A stretch of 64,000 nt of DNA from positions 57,892 through 121,891 of the forward strand of contig CATQJL010000338.1 in assembly GCA_958299035.1 (NCBI GenBank), read 5' to 3'. Both the position numbers and the translations under genes were made by a program. Positions within the stretch are counted from its first letter, which is position 1. Every line of letters begins with the position of its first letter. The notes under the pieces are model-generated. The model was not told where the DNA came from and did no database searches. It saw nothing but the letters and a program-made list of their open reading frames with translations. Source of the stretch: Cylicocyclus nassatus (Eukaryota; Nematoda; Chromadorea; Rhabditida; Strongylidae). Below are positions 43,030 through 51,053 of this stretch, in pieces.

Positions 43030-43188
43030 CTACTCGTCCTCCTCTTTGATGTAAACGGGTGCGCCGTCAATCTCGCCCCCCTTGATGTTGTCTTTTATCC
43101 ATACCTCTGCCTCCTCTCGGCTTGGGAATGTGCAGGGCAACCACGAAAATTTGCCCGTGGTGGATATTGTGTAAAGTCTGTATTTCAT
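43030..43188 (-). CDS. Small hypothetical protein (52 aa)
   Basis: MKYRLYTISTTGKFSWLPCT.. then REEAEVWIKDNIKGGEIDG and an acidic end. The stop touches the start of the HTH gene, and codon bias is good. Function unknown. Confidence 0.6.
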   Translation of the reverse strand: MKYRLYTISTTGKFSWLPCTFPSREEAEVWIKDNIKGGEIDGAPVYIKEEDE

Positions 43189-43201
43189 TGTTTAAATATG
43201 T

Positions 43202-43582
43202 TTAGTAAAGTTCTACAAAATTTTTAAAAAGTCCGATTATCAAGCGCACGGCTTGGAATGGGTGGTCGTCGGTGTGTGAGTCAAAACCCGACACCGCCCA
43301 ACGGCTGTACTCGGTCAATCCGTCGGTCGCCGTCACGTAGATTGTCGCACCCCTTGACGACACCCCCGAGCGGAATATGACGGGGCGACCTTGCCCGTCG
43401 TGTTTCGTTTCTGTGTACGACGGCTTCAACCGCCTCGGGAGCAGTGGCTTGTCGTACCTTACCGCCCTCAGACCATTGGCGGAAACGGCGGTGATTTCTG
43501 TAACTAAATCCATTTGCTTGCAGTTTTTTAAGACCACCGAGGCGTTGGTGATTGGCTCCGGCGTGTTGTTTTTCTTTGGCAT
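43202..43582 (-). CDS. Hypothetical protein (126 aa)
   Basis: Beta-rich (GLRAVRYDKPLLPRRLKPSYTETKHDGQGRPVIFRSG). Family unknown. Confidence 0.6.
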   Translation of the reverse strand: MPKKNNTPEPITNASVVLKNCKQMDLVTEITAVSANGLRAVRYDKPLLPRRLKPSYTETKHDGQGRPVIFRSGVSSRGATIYVTATDGLTEYSRWAVSGFDSHTDDHPFQAVRLIIGLFKNFVELY

Positions 43583-43585
43583 ATT

Positions 43586-43837
43586 TTATTCAGTTTTGTC
43601 GTTATAAACTATTGTGAACACAATGCGGACGTTGTTGTATCCGCCATTGTTATGCTGATGCGCCAAGTAAGTTGTCGGGGTTATGCTGACTACGTTGTGC
43701 TTGGCGCAGAAGGCGTTTACCTTCTTCTCAATCTCGGGCGCTTCTGTCTTTGTTGAAAAGGTAGGTGTTTTATCCTTTTCGTGGTTAGGGTTATATACGT
43801 TTTTCGATATATCGCCCTCAATGATTTTGACTTTCAT
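43586..43837 (-). CDS. Small hypothetical protein (83 aa)
   Basis: Alpha/beta (KKVNAFCAKHNVVSITPTTYLAHQHNNGG). Start 8 nt behind a parS-like palindrome (43846-43861) in a leader shared with the gene at 45149. Confidence 0.65.
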   Translation of the reverse strand: MKVKIIEGDISKNVYNPNHEKDKTPTFSTKTEAPEIEKKVNAFCAKHNVVSITPTTYLAHQHNNGGYNNVRIVFTIVYNDKTE

Positions 43838-43845
43838 TTTTCGCT

Positions 43846-43861
43846 TGTTTTACGTGAAACA
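43846..43861 (-). promoter_or_regulatory. parS-like palindrome, copy 1
   Basis: TGTTTTACGTGAAACA, one base from the palindrome and one from the near-universal ParB site TGTTTCACGTGAAACA. It lies 8 nt upstream of the start at 43837. Confidence 0.65.
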
Positions 43862-43904
43862 ATCCGCCCTTCGGCTTGTCATAGCCTCCGGGCGTTGTGA
43901 TAGA

Positions 43905-44279
43905 CTACTCGGCGCAAATCAAAGCGGTTAAAGCCTTGTCGGCTATCGCCTTATGGCTTTTGCCGTTGATGTTGGCAACAAAAGCCTGCTTCTTGTCGAT
44001 TTCTACAATAACGCTGTTCTCGTCGAACTTAAAGAAGTGAGCGATTTTGCCATCACTTGTCAATGACCATCCGAGGTATCTGTTAGTACCAAGGATTGAA
44101 TCGGGGATATATGCGACCATTTTGTCGCCCGCAACAAGTCTTTTCGACTTGTCCTTCTCCTCCTCAGTCTTGAACCCGAGGCAAACTGAATGCTTGAGGT
44201 CTAAAGTTGTTATATTCACAACCCAAGGCTTGTTTGGGTTGAATATCTCGTCAAAAACTTCGTCAAATTTTGCGTACAT
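43905..44279 (-). CDS. Hypothetical protein (124 aa)
   Basis: Alpha/beta (PWVVNITTLDLKHSVCLGFKTEEEKDKSKRLVAGDKMVAYIPDS). AAGTTTAACCC leader and class A promoter. Family unknown. Confidence 0.65.
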   Translation of the reverse strand: MYAKFDEVFDEIFNPNKPWVVNITTLDLKHSVCLGFKTEEEKDKSKRLVAGDKMVAYIPDSILGTNRYLGWSLTSDGKIAHFFKFDENSVIVEIDKKQAFVANINGKSHKAIADKALTALICAE

Positions 44280-44319
44280 AGCGTTAAAATTTATAGGGTT
44301 AAACTTGTTTTATCTGTTT

Positions 44320-44775
44320 GTTTTGATATTGCAAAGATAATTCAAGTTTTTAAATTATGCAAATCTTTTTAAAACTTTTTTCAAAATATTTTATAACTTG
44401 CTATATTTCAACAACTTACAAGCCTGAAAATACTACGTTTTTTATACTATAATCCAGAGTATAGGGGTTATTTTCGGGCGTTTTCGGGCGTTGCTTTCGT
44501 TTGCCTTGCCGAATGTATCAAAGCCGTTTAAAATGCCGTTTAAGGCTCAAAAATAGCCGTTTTCGGGGCGTTTCGGCGTGGTCTGTTTCTGTTTGCCTTG
44601 CCGTTTCGTGGTCTTGAAACCTATATTTTAAAGCCTTGAAAATAGTATAAAATTTGCATTTTGTTTATCGTTATAACTTATTGATTTTATGATACTTATA
44701 AAATATTTTGAAAAAAGTTTGAAAAATATTTGCAAATTCAAGTTTTTAATATTACCTTTGTATCAACAAAACAAA
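44320..44775. promoter_or_regulatory. Intergenic hub with divergent promoters
   Basis: Minus class A core CTTGAATTATCTTTGCAATATC near 44355-44330. Plus class B: AAATATTTGCAAATTCAAG..TTACCTTTGTATCAAC (about 44725-44768). Between them (44380-44680) no gene is seen, but a repeated TTTTCGGGCGTTGCTTTCGTTT element occurs that is shared with 57149-57175. Confidence 0.7.
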
Positions 44776-44804
44776 ACAAGTTTAACCCTTTTAAATTTAT
44801 CATT

Positions 44805-45086
44805 ATGAAAACATACAACAACACAAAGGACATTATCAACGAGAGAATTTATAACGCCTACAACGAGAAGGCGGGTTTCGATGAGGACGGCTTTTTCGGT
44901 GAGCCGTCAAACGACGACATAGATTATATCGTTTGCGGCGACGCACTTCTTGACGAGGACGAGTACGAAATGCAGGAGGCAGACTACGACGACGTTCGCA
45001 ATCGCTTTTATGAGCGCATCAAGGAGGATGCTAAGGACGCTGAGGAGTCCGAGGAGCATTATCGTTCGCTCCTCAATTTCAGATAA
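44805..45086 (+). CDS. Acidic small protein (93 aa)
   Basis: Strongly acidic (DEDEYEMQEADYDDV, EDAKDAEESEEHYRS); possible DNA mimic. Start at 44805 after AAGTTTAACCC leader. Confidence 0.65.
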   Translation: MKTYNNTKDIINERIYNAYNEKAGFDEDGFFGEPSNDDIDYIVCGDALLDEDEYEMQEADYDDVRNRFYERIKEDAKDAEESEEHYRSLLNFR

Positions 45087-45122
45087 CAAACAACGGCGGG
45101 GAGGTCAGACCAAACCGCCCAA

Positions 45123-45138
45123 TGTTTCACGTAAAACA
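45123..45138 (+). promoter_or_regulatory. parS-like palindrome, copy 2
   Basis: TGTTTCACGTAAAACA, one base from the ParB consensus palindrome, 10 nt upstream of the start at 45149. Confidence 0.65.
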
Positions 45139-45148
45139 AGCGAAAAAA

Positions 45149-45478
45149 ATGAATATTACAATTTCTAAAATCAGAGTTTATAACGCCTTCGGTGTAGAGT
45201 CTTTCAAAACCGCTGATTTTGACCCGGAAGACGAAACCCACACGAAGGCTTTGGAGGCTTTGCTTTGCCTTCGTGATATTGAGCCGACAACGCCCGGAGT
45301 ATGCTCCGTCTTTGCAACCTTTTTGGTTGAGCGTCTTGGCGGTTATGTTGTTCAAACCTTGAGCCGTATGGTCAACAAGGACGGCGTTGTTGAGTACGAA
45401 TACAACGACGGCGACGACTTTAAAAACGACAAAAAAGGATATAAGGCAATCGCCGAGTATATCGCAAAAAATCGCTAA
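45149..45478 (+). CDS. Hypothetical protein (109 aa)
   Basis: ATG 45149 is chosen because the shared leader with gene 43837 is not coding there. Alpha/beta (VCSVFATFLVERLGGYVVQTLSRM). Family unknown. Confidence 0.6.
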   Translation: MNITISKIRVYNAFGVESFKTADFDPEDETHTKALEALLCLRDIEPTTPGVCSVFATFLVERLGGYVVQTLSRMVNKDGVVEYEYNDGDDFKNDKKGYKAIAEYIAKNR

Positions 45479-45494
45479 AACAAAATATTTTTAT

Positions 45495-45704
45495 ATGATA
45501 TACAAGCAACAGAACACGGACTACTGCCGAACCTTGGCAGAAATGCGCAAGGCGTTGAACGAGGTCGGCTACTACCACCTGACATTCCCCTATGTGTACG
45601 CCTTTGAGAATGAGGAGGCGGAGAAGCGTGGGGACTATCACCACCGCTATCATATAGACCAAAAGCCGAACGGCGAGGTCAAACTGACAAAATGGGATTT
45701 CTAA
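45495..45704 (+). CDS. Small hypothetical protein (69 aa)
   Basis: YCRTLAEMRKALNEVGYYHLTFPYVYAFENEE; aromatic-rich. Its stop overlaps the next start (TAATG). Confidence 0.65.
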   Translation: MIYKQQNTDYCRTLAEMRKALNEVGYYHLTFPYVYAFENEEAEKRGDYHHRYHIDQKPNGEVKLTKWDF

Positions 45705-45916
45705 TGGACACAACAGAAAGAAAAGGATTGAAGAACGGCGACATCATCACCCACAACGGGTGTCGCTACGTGTTCCGTGAGTACGTCACGGACTTTTTGC
45801 TGAAAAGCGACTCGGCGATAATCGAAAACCCCGACACGGGCAAGAAGTTCGCTGTGGACGTATATGTAATTCTAACAGAATTTAATTTAGAAGACAACAA
45901 TGGCAATCATCAGTAG
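45704..45916 (+). CDS. Small hypothetical protein (70 aa)
   Basis: Beta-rich (DIITHNGCRYVFREYVTDFLLKSDSAIIENPDTGKKF). Start at 45704 overlaps the upstream stop. Confidence 0.65.
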   Translation: MDTTERKGLKNGDIITHNGCRYVFREYVTDFLLKSDSAIIENPDTGKKFAVDVYVILTEFNLEDNNGNHQ

Positions 45917-46427
45917 CAAGCCCCCTATCATTCCGCACCTCCGCTCGGTCGTCGCCTATGTTACGGCTGACAGAATAAGGCGGAGCAAGACCCCCGAAAG
46001 GCTGAGACGGGCGGTTGACGAGTTGGAGGCGGGCGGTTATCCGTATTCCGACGGCGAGGCTCTCCTCCTTGCCGTGGAGAACGCCCAAAAGAAAGCCGTG
46101 GAGGCGGTCAGAAAAAGGACTGCCGAGGCGTTGCCCCCGTTTCTGAGCAACTATGGGGCGTTAAGGGAATATATCAAGTCCCGTTTAATCAACATCACGC
46201 CCCGTCTGCTGACCCTTTGCGGTTTCAGAAAGGTGGATAGCGAGGGCGATTATTGGAGGCTCAACGCCGACGGGTACGCCGTGATATACCACTTCAGCAA
46301 TAACTACCTCCGTGTGATTTTCGACGACCGCACACGAAAGGAACTGCATCAGCACCTCGTCCGTTGGCGCAGTTTCAACTACTTTTTCAAGATGCACCGA
46401 TTGCCTCACCGCTTGTGTGAGGAATAA
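45900..46427 (+). CDS. Hypothetical protein (175 aa)
   Basis: N-terminal helical part (KTPERLRRAVDELEAGG..EKKAVEAVRKR-like) and a C-terminal GYAVIYHFSNNYLRVIFDDRTRKELHQHLVRW module. Family unknown. Last gene of the operon. Confidence 0.65.
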   Translation: MAIISSKPPIIPHLRSVVAYVTADRIRRSKTPERLRRAVDELEAGGYPYSDGEALLLAVENAQKKAVEAVRKRTAEALPPFLSNYGALREYIKSRLINITPRLLTLCGFRKVDSEGDYWRLNADGYAVIYHFSNNYLRVIFDDRTRKELHQHLVRWRSFNYFFKMHRLPHRLCEE

Positions 46428-46437
46428 ACATAAAAGA

Positions 46438-46478
46438 AACGCCCCGAGGGTCATTTTTCGGACTTCTCGGGGCGTTTC
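46438..46478. terminator. Terminator between convergent operons
   Basis: AAACGCCCCGAG pairs with CTCGGGGCGTTT (46465-46476); symmetric, works both ways. Confidence 0.85.
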
Positions 46479-46533
46479 TGCGTCGGGCGGTCTGTGCCGT
46501 CTATTCGGGGCGGTTGCCCCATTTTCTCATTGC

Positions 46534-46931
46534 TTATGTTGCTTTTTCGGGTTTTGTGTCTGTTGTTGTTATCGGCAACGCCCTCAGAGTAGGGGCGAGG
46601 CTTGTGAACATTGCGATAATGTCAGCCTTGGAGGGCATATTCACGTCGTCAAGACGGAACTGCCACCATTCATACGTCGGCTTGCCGTATTCGGGTTGTG
46701 TCCCTTGTGCCGTCGTGTTTCGGTGCGCCGTTGTTTCGGTCAGTTCTATGTAGTACACGCCCGAGCGTGTCTTGTACCTCTCGCAACTGATAGAACGCCT
46801 TGTGTCCGCACCTTCGGGGGTCAGTTCCTCCACGAAAGTCCCGATTATCGGCTCGGCGGTCTTCGGGATTTTCACCAACGTAAAATGCCCTATTCGGGGA
46901 TTATAAAGCGGTTTTTTGCGGTTTTCTGCAT
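46534..46931 (-). pseudogene. Small protein gene with apparent -1 frame break in an A-run
   Basis: ATG 46931 stands at the right place behind a TTTAAACCC leader, but its frame stops after 13 codons. The real coding frame (KPLYNPRIGHFTLVKIPKTAEPII.. to KPTYEWWQFRLDDV) is one base back and has no ATG; the first internal start is GTG 46878. The junction is A AAA AAC, a slippery heptamer in the zero frame. Either a programmed -1 shift or a lost A. YEWWQ also occurs in the gene at 51054-51332. Confidence 0.5.
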
Positions 46932-46942
46932 TTTTTTTGGGT

Positions 46943-47404
46943 TTAAATGTTGTTTTTCTGTGATTTTAGACGCTCACGGATAGCCGTAAGACGGGAACAA
47001 AACTCCGAAATTGTCAAGACCGTCTCCGTTTTCTTTCGCTTGCCTATGCTATGTGTCAGCGTTGCGTTGCCCGTGGCTAAAAGCGCCCGTGCAAATCCCG
47101 AATTTCGGGACAGAGCCTCAAACGCCCTATCCAACAAAGCCTGATATTCCTCGCTCTCACGCTTGTATTCTACACCTTGCCAATATAGGGTCTGTGTCTG
47201 CCACCACTTTTTTCGCTTGCCCTTGAATTTGGCGGTCTTGCCCACCAATGTGCAGACGTGCCTCTGCATCTCGGGGTCTTTGAATTTCAGCGATTGAAGG
47301 AAACCCTCCATAGATGCGCACTGCACACCGTCAATCTCAAAGGGATGAGGCGCAAAATTCGACAACGATGCCTCGGGGTATCCTTCGCCACTTCCTATGT
47401 CCAT
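46943..47404 (-). CDS. NADAR (YbiA-like) family protein (153 aa)
   Basis: LSNFAPHPFEIDGVQCASMEGFLQSLKF (Asn 16, Glu 34) and RALLATGNATLTHS match the NADAR family, N-glycosidases acting on ADP-ribosyl or riboflavin-precursor linkages. Several NADARs reverse DNA or protein ADP-ribosylation by toxins or defence systems. In a phage early region an anti-defence role is plausible but inferred. Start at 47404 (MDIGSGEGY). Confidence 0.75.
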   Translation of the reverse strand: MDIGSGEGYPEASLSNFAPHPFEIDGVQCASMEGFLQSLKFKDPEMQRHVCTLVGKTAKFKGKRKKWWQTQTLYWQGVEYKRESEEYQALLDRAFEALSRNSGFARALLATGNATLTHSIGKRKKTETVLTISEFCSRLTAIRERLKSQKNNI

Positions 47405-47435
47405 AATTTTATTTTTTTTTAAAGTTGATACTAAA

Positions 47436-47599
47436 CTAAAACGGCAAGTCGTCATTGTCCGCCGTCAGTTGGCTCGTTTTTTTTCTTTTGAACAACCGCC
47501 CGAGCCAAGACCCCAAGCGATGCCACGCAAGGCGCACGGGTTCTATGAGGTACTCACGGAATATGTCGCAGTTGTTTCTGTTGTTGTTGTTGTTGTCAT
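47436..47599 (-). pseudogene. Small basic protein ORF with frame break after the start
   Basis: ATG 47599 (behind a GTTTAACCC leader) opens MTTTTTTETT.. and stops after 18 codons. One base off, DNNNNNRNNCDIFREYLIEPVRLAWHRLGSWLGRLF..TADNDDLPF is open with good bias but has no start. A single missing G (ATGGAC to ATGAC) explains it. The DDLPF end copies the SSB C-terminal tip. Confidence 0.5.
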
Positions 47600-47624
47600 A
47601 ACTTCAATTTTTTAAGGGTTAAAC

Positions 47625-47705
47625 AATAAAAAAGTATCAAACAACCCGACCTTCTTGCCTTGTTGTTTGATACTGCAAATATAATTCAAGTTTTTTAATC
47701 CCGCA
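47625..47705 (-). promoter_or_regulatory. Class A promoter with terminator-like leader
   Basis: Minus: CTTGAATTATATTTGCAGTATC, then the first transcribed bases AGTATCAAACAA pair with TTGTTTGATACT 18 nt downstream, followed by T6 and the GTTTAACCC leader. This looks like an attenuator in front of the NADAR operon. Confidence 0.7.
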
Positions 47706-47739
47706 AGCCTTTTAACATTTCTTAACGGATTTTAACATT

Positions 47740-48579
47740 TTAGCCGTCAATGCTTGAAAGACAGTCGGTCGCCTCGGTCGCCGTGATTTTGACAACCTCG
47801 TCAAGGATTGCGTCGAACGTTTCCTGCGTTTTCTTAGTGTAGGATTGCTCAATTTTCAGACCGAAGTACAGATTGTCCACGGCTCGGCGGATTTTGTGCG
47901 TGCAGAAGTCCACCGACACGCCACGCCCCTCCTCGGGTTTCCAAGCCATCAAGCCTTTGACCTCGCCCGTATCCTCGTCCTTTCCGCCGACGAAGGCGAG
48001 AAGTGATAGGATGAGGCAGACCATAGCCACGGGAGTCTTAAAGAATTTCAGACCGCCTCGGGCGATGTAGTCATCCTCGGCGGAGCCAAGGAACTTGTCA
48101 ATCACGCCCCCCTCGTCCATAATCAGACGCTGGGCGATAGCCTCGCAGTGTTGGTATAGTTGCTTGCCCTTGTGGTGGGGGAGTGCCTTGCGTCGCCACA
48201 ACTCAAACTCCTCACGGATTTTAGGGGCGAGGTCTGCGTTGCATTCCAACTGCTTTTTAAATAATTCAATTTTCTGCTTGCTGAACCCGAAACGGGGGTT
48301 GTCTATCTCGTCGGTCAGGTCACGATATACTCGCCAAATTTTCAGCGACAACATACGGGCGATACCGACGCACACCACGGAAACGTACTCACTGAAAGAC
48401 ACGATGCCGTTAAGTTTGCGGTACTCGTTGACCGCCATAACCTTTCGGGCGGTTGCCCTTTCCTTGTTTCGCCCGAATATTGATGATTTTGTTTTTTTCG
48501 CCGTGGCTGACTTTTGGATGTCGGCGACTGAACGCCCGGACTTCAAAGCCTCAGCGACTGCTTTAATGCTTAGTGCCAT
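47740..48579 (-). CDS. Hypothetical protein (279 aa)
   Basis: N-terminal KAVAEALKSGRSVADIQKSATAKKTKSSIFG and a helical body with one hydrophobic helix (MVCLILSLLAFVGG). Family unknown. Last of a minus operon of DNA-metabolism-like small genes (49902-47740). Confidence 0.6.
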   Translation of the reverse strand: MALSIKAVAEALKSGRSVADIQKSATAKKTKSSIFGRNKERATARKVMAVNEYRKLNGIVSFSEYVSVVCVGIARMLSLKIWRVYRDLTDEIDNPRFGFSKQKIELFKKQLECNADLAPKIREEFELWRRKALPHHKGKQLYQHCEAIAQRLIMDEGGVIDKFLGSAEDDYIARGGLKFFKTPVAMVCLILSLLAFVGGKDEDTGEVKGLMAWKPEEGRGVSVDFCTHKIRRAVDNLYFGLKIEQSYTKKTQETFDAILDEVVKITATEATDCLSSIDG

Positions 48580-48595
48580 TTTCTTAAAATTTATA

Positions 48596-48955
48596 TTATT
48601 CCTTAAACTTCTCGGGGTCGTAGTTAGATGCGACTATCGCCGTCATAAGGCAATAGGACGCCATATCCTTGAGGGTCGCCACAAGTCCCTCAAAGTTCGG
48701 GGACTTTCCGCCGTCGGTGTTCTCCGCCATCTGCTTTGCCCTATTCATTTTGTGGGCAATCTGCCCGAGGCACGGGATAAGACCCACGCACTCGCCGAAG
48801 TATTGGTCGAACTGACGGGCAAGGTTGCCGAACGAGTCGCCGTAGTCTGCGTTCTTACGGCGGAACATATCAACCAAAATCGGCTTTATCTCGTCGTACA
48901 AAACCTCCATTTTGTCGGCGGTAATGATTGAATTATTTTTTAACGTTAGTGCCAT
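48596..48955 (-). CDS. Nmad1/DUF1599-like protein (119 aa)
   Basis: MFRRKNADYGDSFGNLARQFDQYFGECVGLIPCLGQIAHKMNRAKQ..LKDMASYCLMTAIV follows the DUF1599 (nucleotide modification associated) pattern, an all-alpha fold related to MazG. It may act on modified nucleotides. Confidence 0.65.
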   Translation of the reverse strand: MALTLKNNSIITADKMEVLYDEIKPILVDMFRRKNADYGDSFGNLARQFDQYFGECVGLIPCLGQIAHKMNRAKQMAENTDGGKSPNFEGLVATLKDMASYCLMTAIVASNYDPEKFKE

Positions 48956-48969
48956 ATTTCAATATTTTA

Positions 48970-49293
48970 TTATTTTGCTTTCGGGTTTTCTTTAGGCTCA
49001 AACAACGGGCAAGCGGTGTCTTTCAGTCTGACCTTGCGCAAGCCGTTGACGGCGTGTTTGGTCTTACGCTTTTCGCAATAGTGGAACACCTTTGCGCCAC
49101 ACTGCCACGCCTGCGCAAACTTGCAGTCCTTGCAGTGGTCGCTAATGTCCTCGGTTTCTATGGTTGAGCCGTCCCAAGTGTAAAAGCCGTCCGAAACTAT
49201 TTTCTTTGCCTTTTCCTTGGCTGTTCCCACGTCCTCCGCCTCTATCGTGAGGGCGGTGTCGAAAGTCTTTGTGACCCGTATTCTGTATGCCAT
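48970..49293 (-). CDS. Cys-rich small protein (107 aa)
   Basis: N-terminal beta part (YRIRVTKTFDTALTIEAEDVGTAKEKAKK), then CKDCKFAQAWQCGAKVFHYC, a probable zinc site. Start overlaps the upstream stop by 1 nt. Confidence 0.65.
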   Translation of the reverse strand: MAYRIRVTKTFDTALTIEAEDVGTAKEKAKKIVSDGFYTWDGSTIETEDISDHCKDCKFAQAWQCGAKVFHYCEKRKTKHAVNGLRKVRLKDTACPLFEPKENPKAK

Positions 49294-49604
49294 TATAGTG
49301 ATTTTATAATGTTAATAATCTTTTGTTGTTTTGCTTGGATGTCTTTCCTTGGACTATTAGAGAACTCAAATTGAACACACTCGGCGATTTTGTTCTTATT
49401 CGCCAACACAAGGCTGAAATCATCAAACGGCTCTAATATTGCCGAGGTGTCTGCCTTGTTGCATATTCCGCTGTATGAACAGCCGAAATCTCTCGTTTCT
49501 TTCATTTGCTTGTAAAAGAAACATTTTTTGCAACTATCGCTTTGAGTTTCGACAAGTCTGAACCACTTGCCGTCAATCTGAATAATTCCTTTTGTTTTGG
49601 TCAT
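49293..49604 (-). CDS. Cys-rich small protein (103 aa)
   Basis: CKKCFFYKQMKETRDFGCSYSGIC zinc-like motif; related in style to the 107-aa neighbour. Family unknown. Confidence 0.65.
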   Translation of the reverse strand: MTKTKGIIQIDGKWFRLVETQSDSCKKCFFYKQMKETRDFGCSYSGICNKADTSAILEPFDDFSLVLANKNKIAECVQFEFSNSPRKDIQAKQQKIINIIKSL

Positions 49605-49605
49605 T

Positions 49606-49902
49606 TTATTCTATCATTGCGTCGTATATGATTATCTGAGGAAGTTTCCCGTCCTCCGGCTCTATCACCACCTTGCCCACGTCTGCGATAAGGCGGTGGA
49701 GGTCTTCCAACGTGGCGAGTTCTATCTCATAATGCCACGTACAAGACCACTTGGTAATGCGGTCTATCGCCGTCTGAGCCTTGGGGTGTGGCTTTTTGCC
49801 GTCGGCAATCGCAAGCCACGACTCGGGGGTGTTGTTCTCGTACCGAAAATCGCTATATTCGCCGATAATGGTGTCCGAGGCTCGGTTTATTGTGTATTTC
49901 AT
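49606..49902 (-). CDS. Hypothetical protein (98 aa)
   Basis: Alpha/beta (KWSCTWHYEIELATLEDLHRLIADVGKVVIEP). First gene of the operon, with class A promoter at 49985-50030 and an unusually long leader (about 75 nt). Confidence 0.65.
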   Translation of the reverse strand: MKYTINRASDTIIGEYSDFRYENNTPESWLAIADGKKPHPKAQTAIDRITKWSCTWHYEIELATLEDLHRLIADVGKVVIEPEDGKLPQIIIYDAMIE

Positions 49903-49984
49903 TTCGGGGTGTTTTAACGTGTGAACTGCTCAACAAACCCTGCAAATCTTCGACAAAGAAGTATTTCAAGGGTTTAACTTTGTT

Positions 49985-50030
49985 TGTTTTGATACTGCAA
50001 ATATAATTCAAGTTTGCAGACTGAGCAAAT
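49985..50030 (-). promoter_or_regulatory. Class A phage promoter
   Basis: Minus: AAACTTGAATTATATTTGCAG then TATCAAAAC. Confidence 0.75.
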
Positions 50031-50060
50031 ATTTTTAGTTAAAAAGTGTTAAAAGAAATG

Positions 50061-50372
50061 TTAAAATTTTAAGGCGTTGCAAGTCGCCTCGTAGAGTTCA
50101 AGAAGGCGCTTGTTTCGTGCGATGTCTGTATCGCTCGGGAGTTCGTCCGCAAAGTCGCAGAGAAAGTACTCGTCGCTGAGTATTCCGCTTTTAGGGTCGT
50201 AAGCCGTGACGAACGCTCCGCTCGGATGATAATCCACGGCGACAACGGCGACGGGATGCGAGGGGGCGCACTGCTCCCACGGAAGAGGGGAGAAGTCCAT
50301 CCGTGTGTCGCTGAGGGTGAGCCTCGGGGTCTTTATCCTTTCGGGGTTCGGGTTGCTGATTGTTCTTGTCAT
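50061..50372 (-). CDS. Hypothetical protein (103 aa)
   Basis: Beta-rich centre (PVAVVAVDYHPSGAFVTAYDPKSG) and helical end. Start 50372 (MTRTISNP). Family unknown. Confidence 0.6.
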   Translation of the reverse strand: MTRTISNPNPERIKTPRLTLSDTRMDFSPLPWEQCAPSHPVAVVAVDYHPSGAFVTAYDPKSGILSDEYFLCDFADELPSDTDIARNKRLLELYEATCNALKF

Positions 50373-50391
50373 TTTTTTTGCGTTCGTTCGG

Positions 50392-50565
50392 TCAGTCAAG
50401 TGTTATAGTTCCGTTGATAAGACCGCCCGCAAGTTCGGCGATGTCCTTGTTGGTCGCCAACTGAGGCACGACTTCAACGAACGCCTTCTTCGCCGCCTTA
50501 TCCTTGATTTTGATAAGGTAGTAGAAGACGATTATGTGTCGGGGAATGTTCTCAATGTCGGTCAT
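50392..50565 (-). CDS. Small hypothetical protein (57 aa)
   Basis: MTDIENIPRHIIVFYYLIKI, then KDKAAKKAFVEVV and AELAGGLINGTITLD. Good codon bias; overlaps the upstream gene by 14 nt. Confidence 0.6.
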   Translation of the reverse strand: MTDIENIPRHIIVFYYLIKIKDKAAKKAFVEVVPQLATNKDIAELAGGLINGTITLD

Positions 50566-51043
50566 TCTGCTTTCTTTTATCGTTCAAGACGAGTGCCTTT
50601 ATCTCGTCGTATGTGGGGCGTTCCTTGTATCGGGTGAGGTCACGTTTCAAGCCTCCGTCGCCGACAATCCCGATGCGGTTCGGCGCTTGAATATCCGCAC
50701 CGCAAGACCAAAAGTAAATGGACACGCCCGTTTCGGCGTAAATCTGCCGTTTTATCGTCTTTGTGTCAAAGCGGAACGGGACGCAATCCACACCGAAACG
50801 CCGTGTCATTCTGTTGACGGCTACCTCCGCCATACTGAAACGGACGACCTTCTTCTCCCGAACGTCGCCACTTCTGCCCGCTATGGTCACGAAATCGCCG
50901 CACTCGGGAACGGAAACCTCCACCTCGCCCGTGTCGTTGCTGACCCGGTGGACTTTGTAGTTCGGGAAGACTATCGTCCCGTCGGGTTTGCGCTCAAGAC
51001 GTGGCTCTGTCCAAGACCACCATTCTTTCAAACTATCTACCAT
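50552..51043 (-). CDS. Hypothetical protein (163 aa)
   Basis: Trp-rich start (LKEWWSWTEPRLERKPDG) and beta-rich body. Family unknown. Confidence 0.6.
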   Translation of the reverse strand: MVDSLKEWWSWTEPRLERKPDGTIVFPNYKVHRVSNDTGEVEVSVPECGDFVTIAGRSGDVREKKVVRFSMAEVAVNRMTRRFGVDCVPFRFDTKTIKRQIYAETGVSIYFWSCGADIQAPNRIGIVGDGGLKRDLTRYKERPTYDEIKALVLNDKRKQNDRH

Positions 51044-51053
51044 TGCGTCGGAT

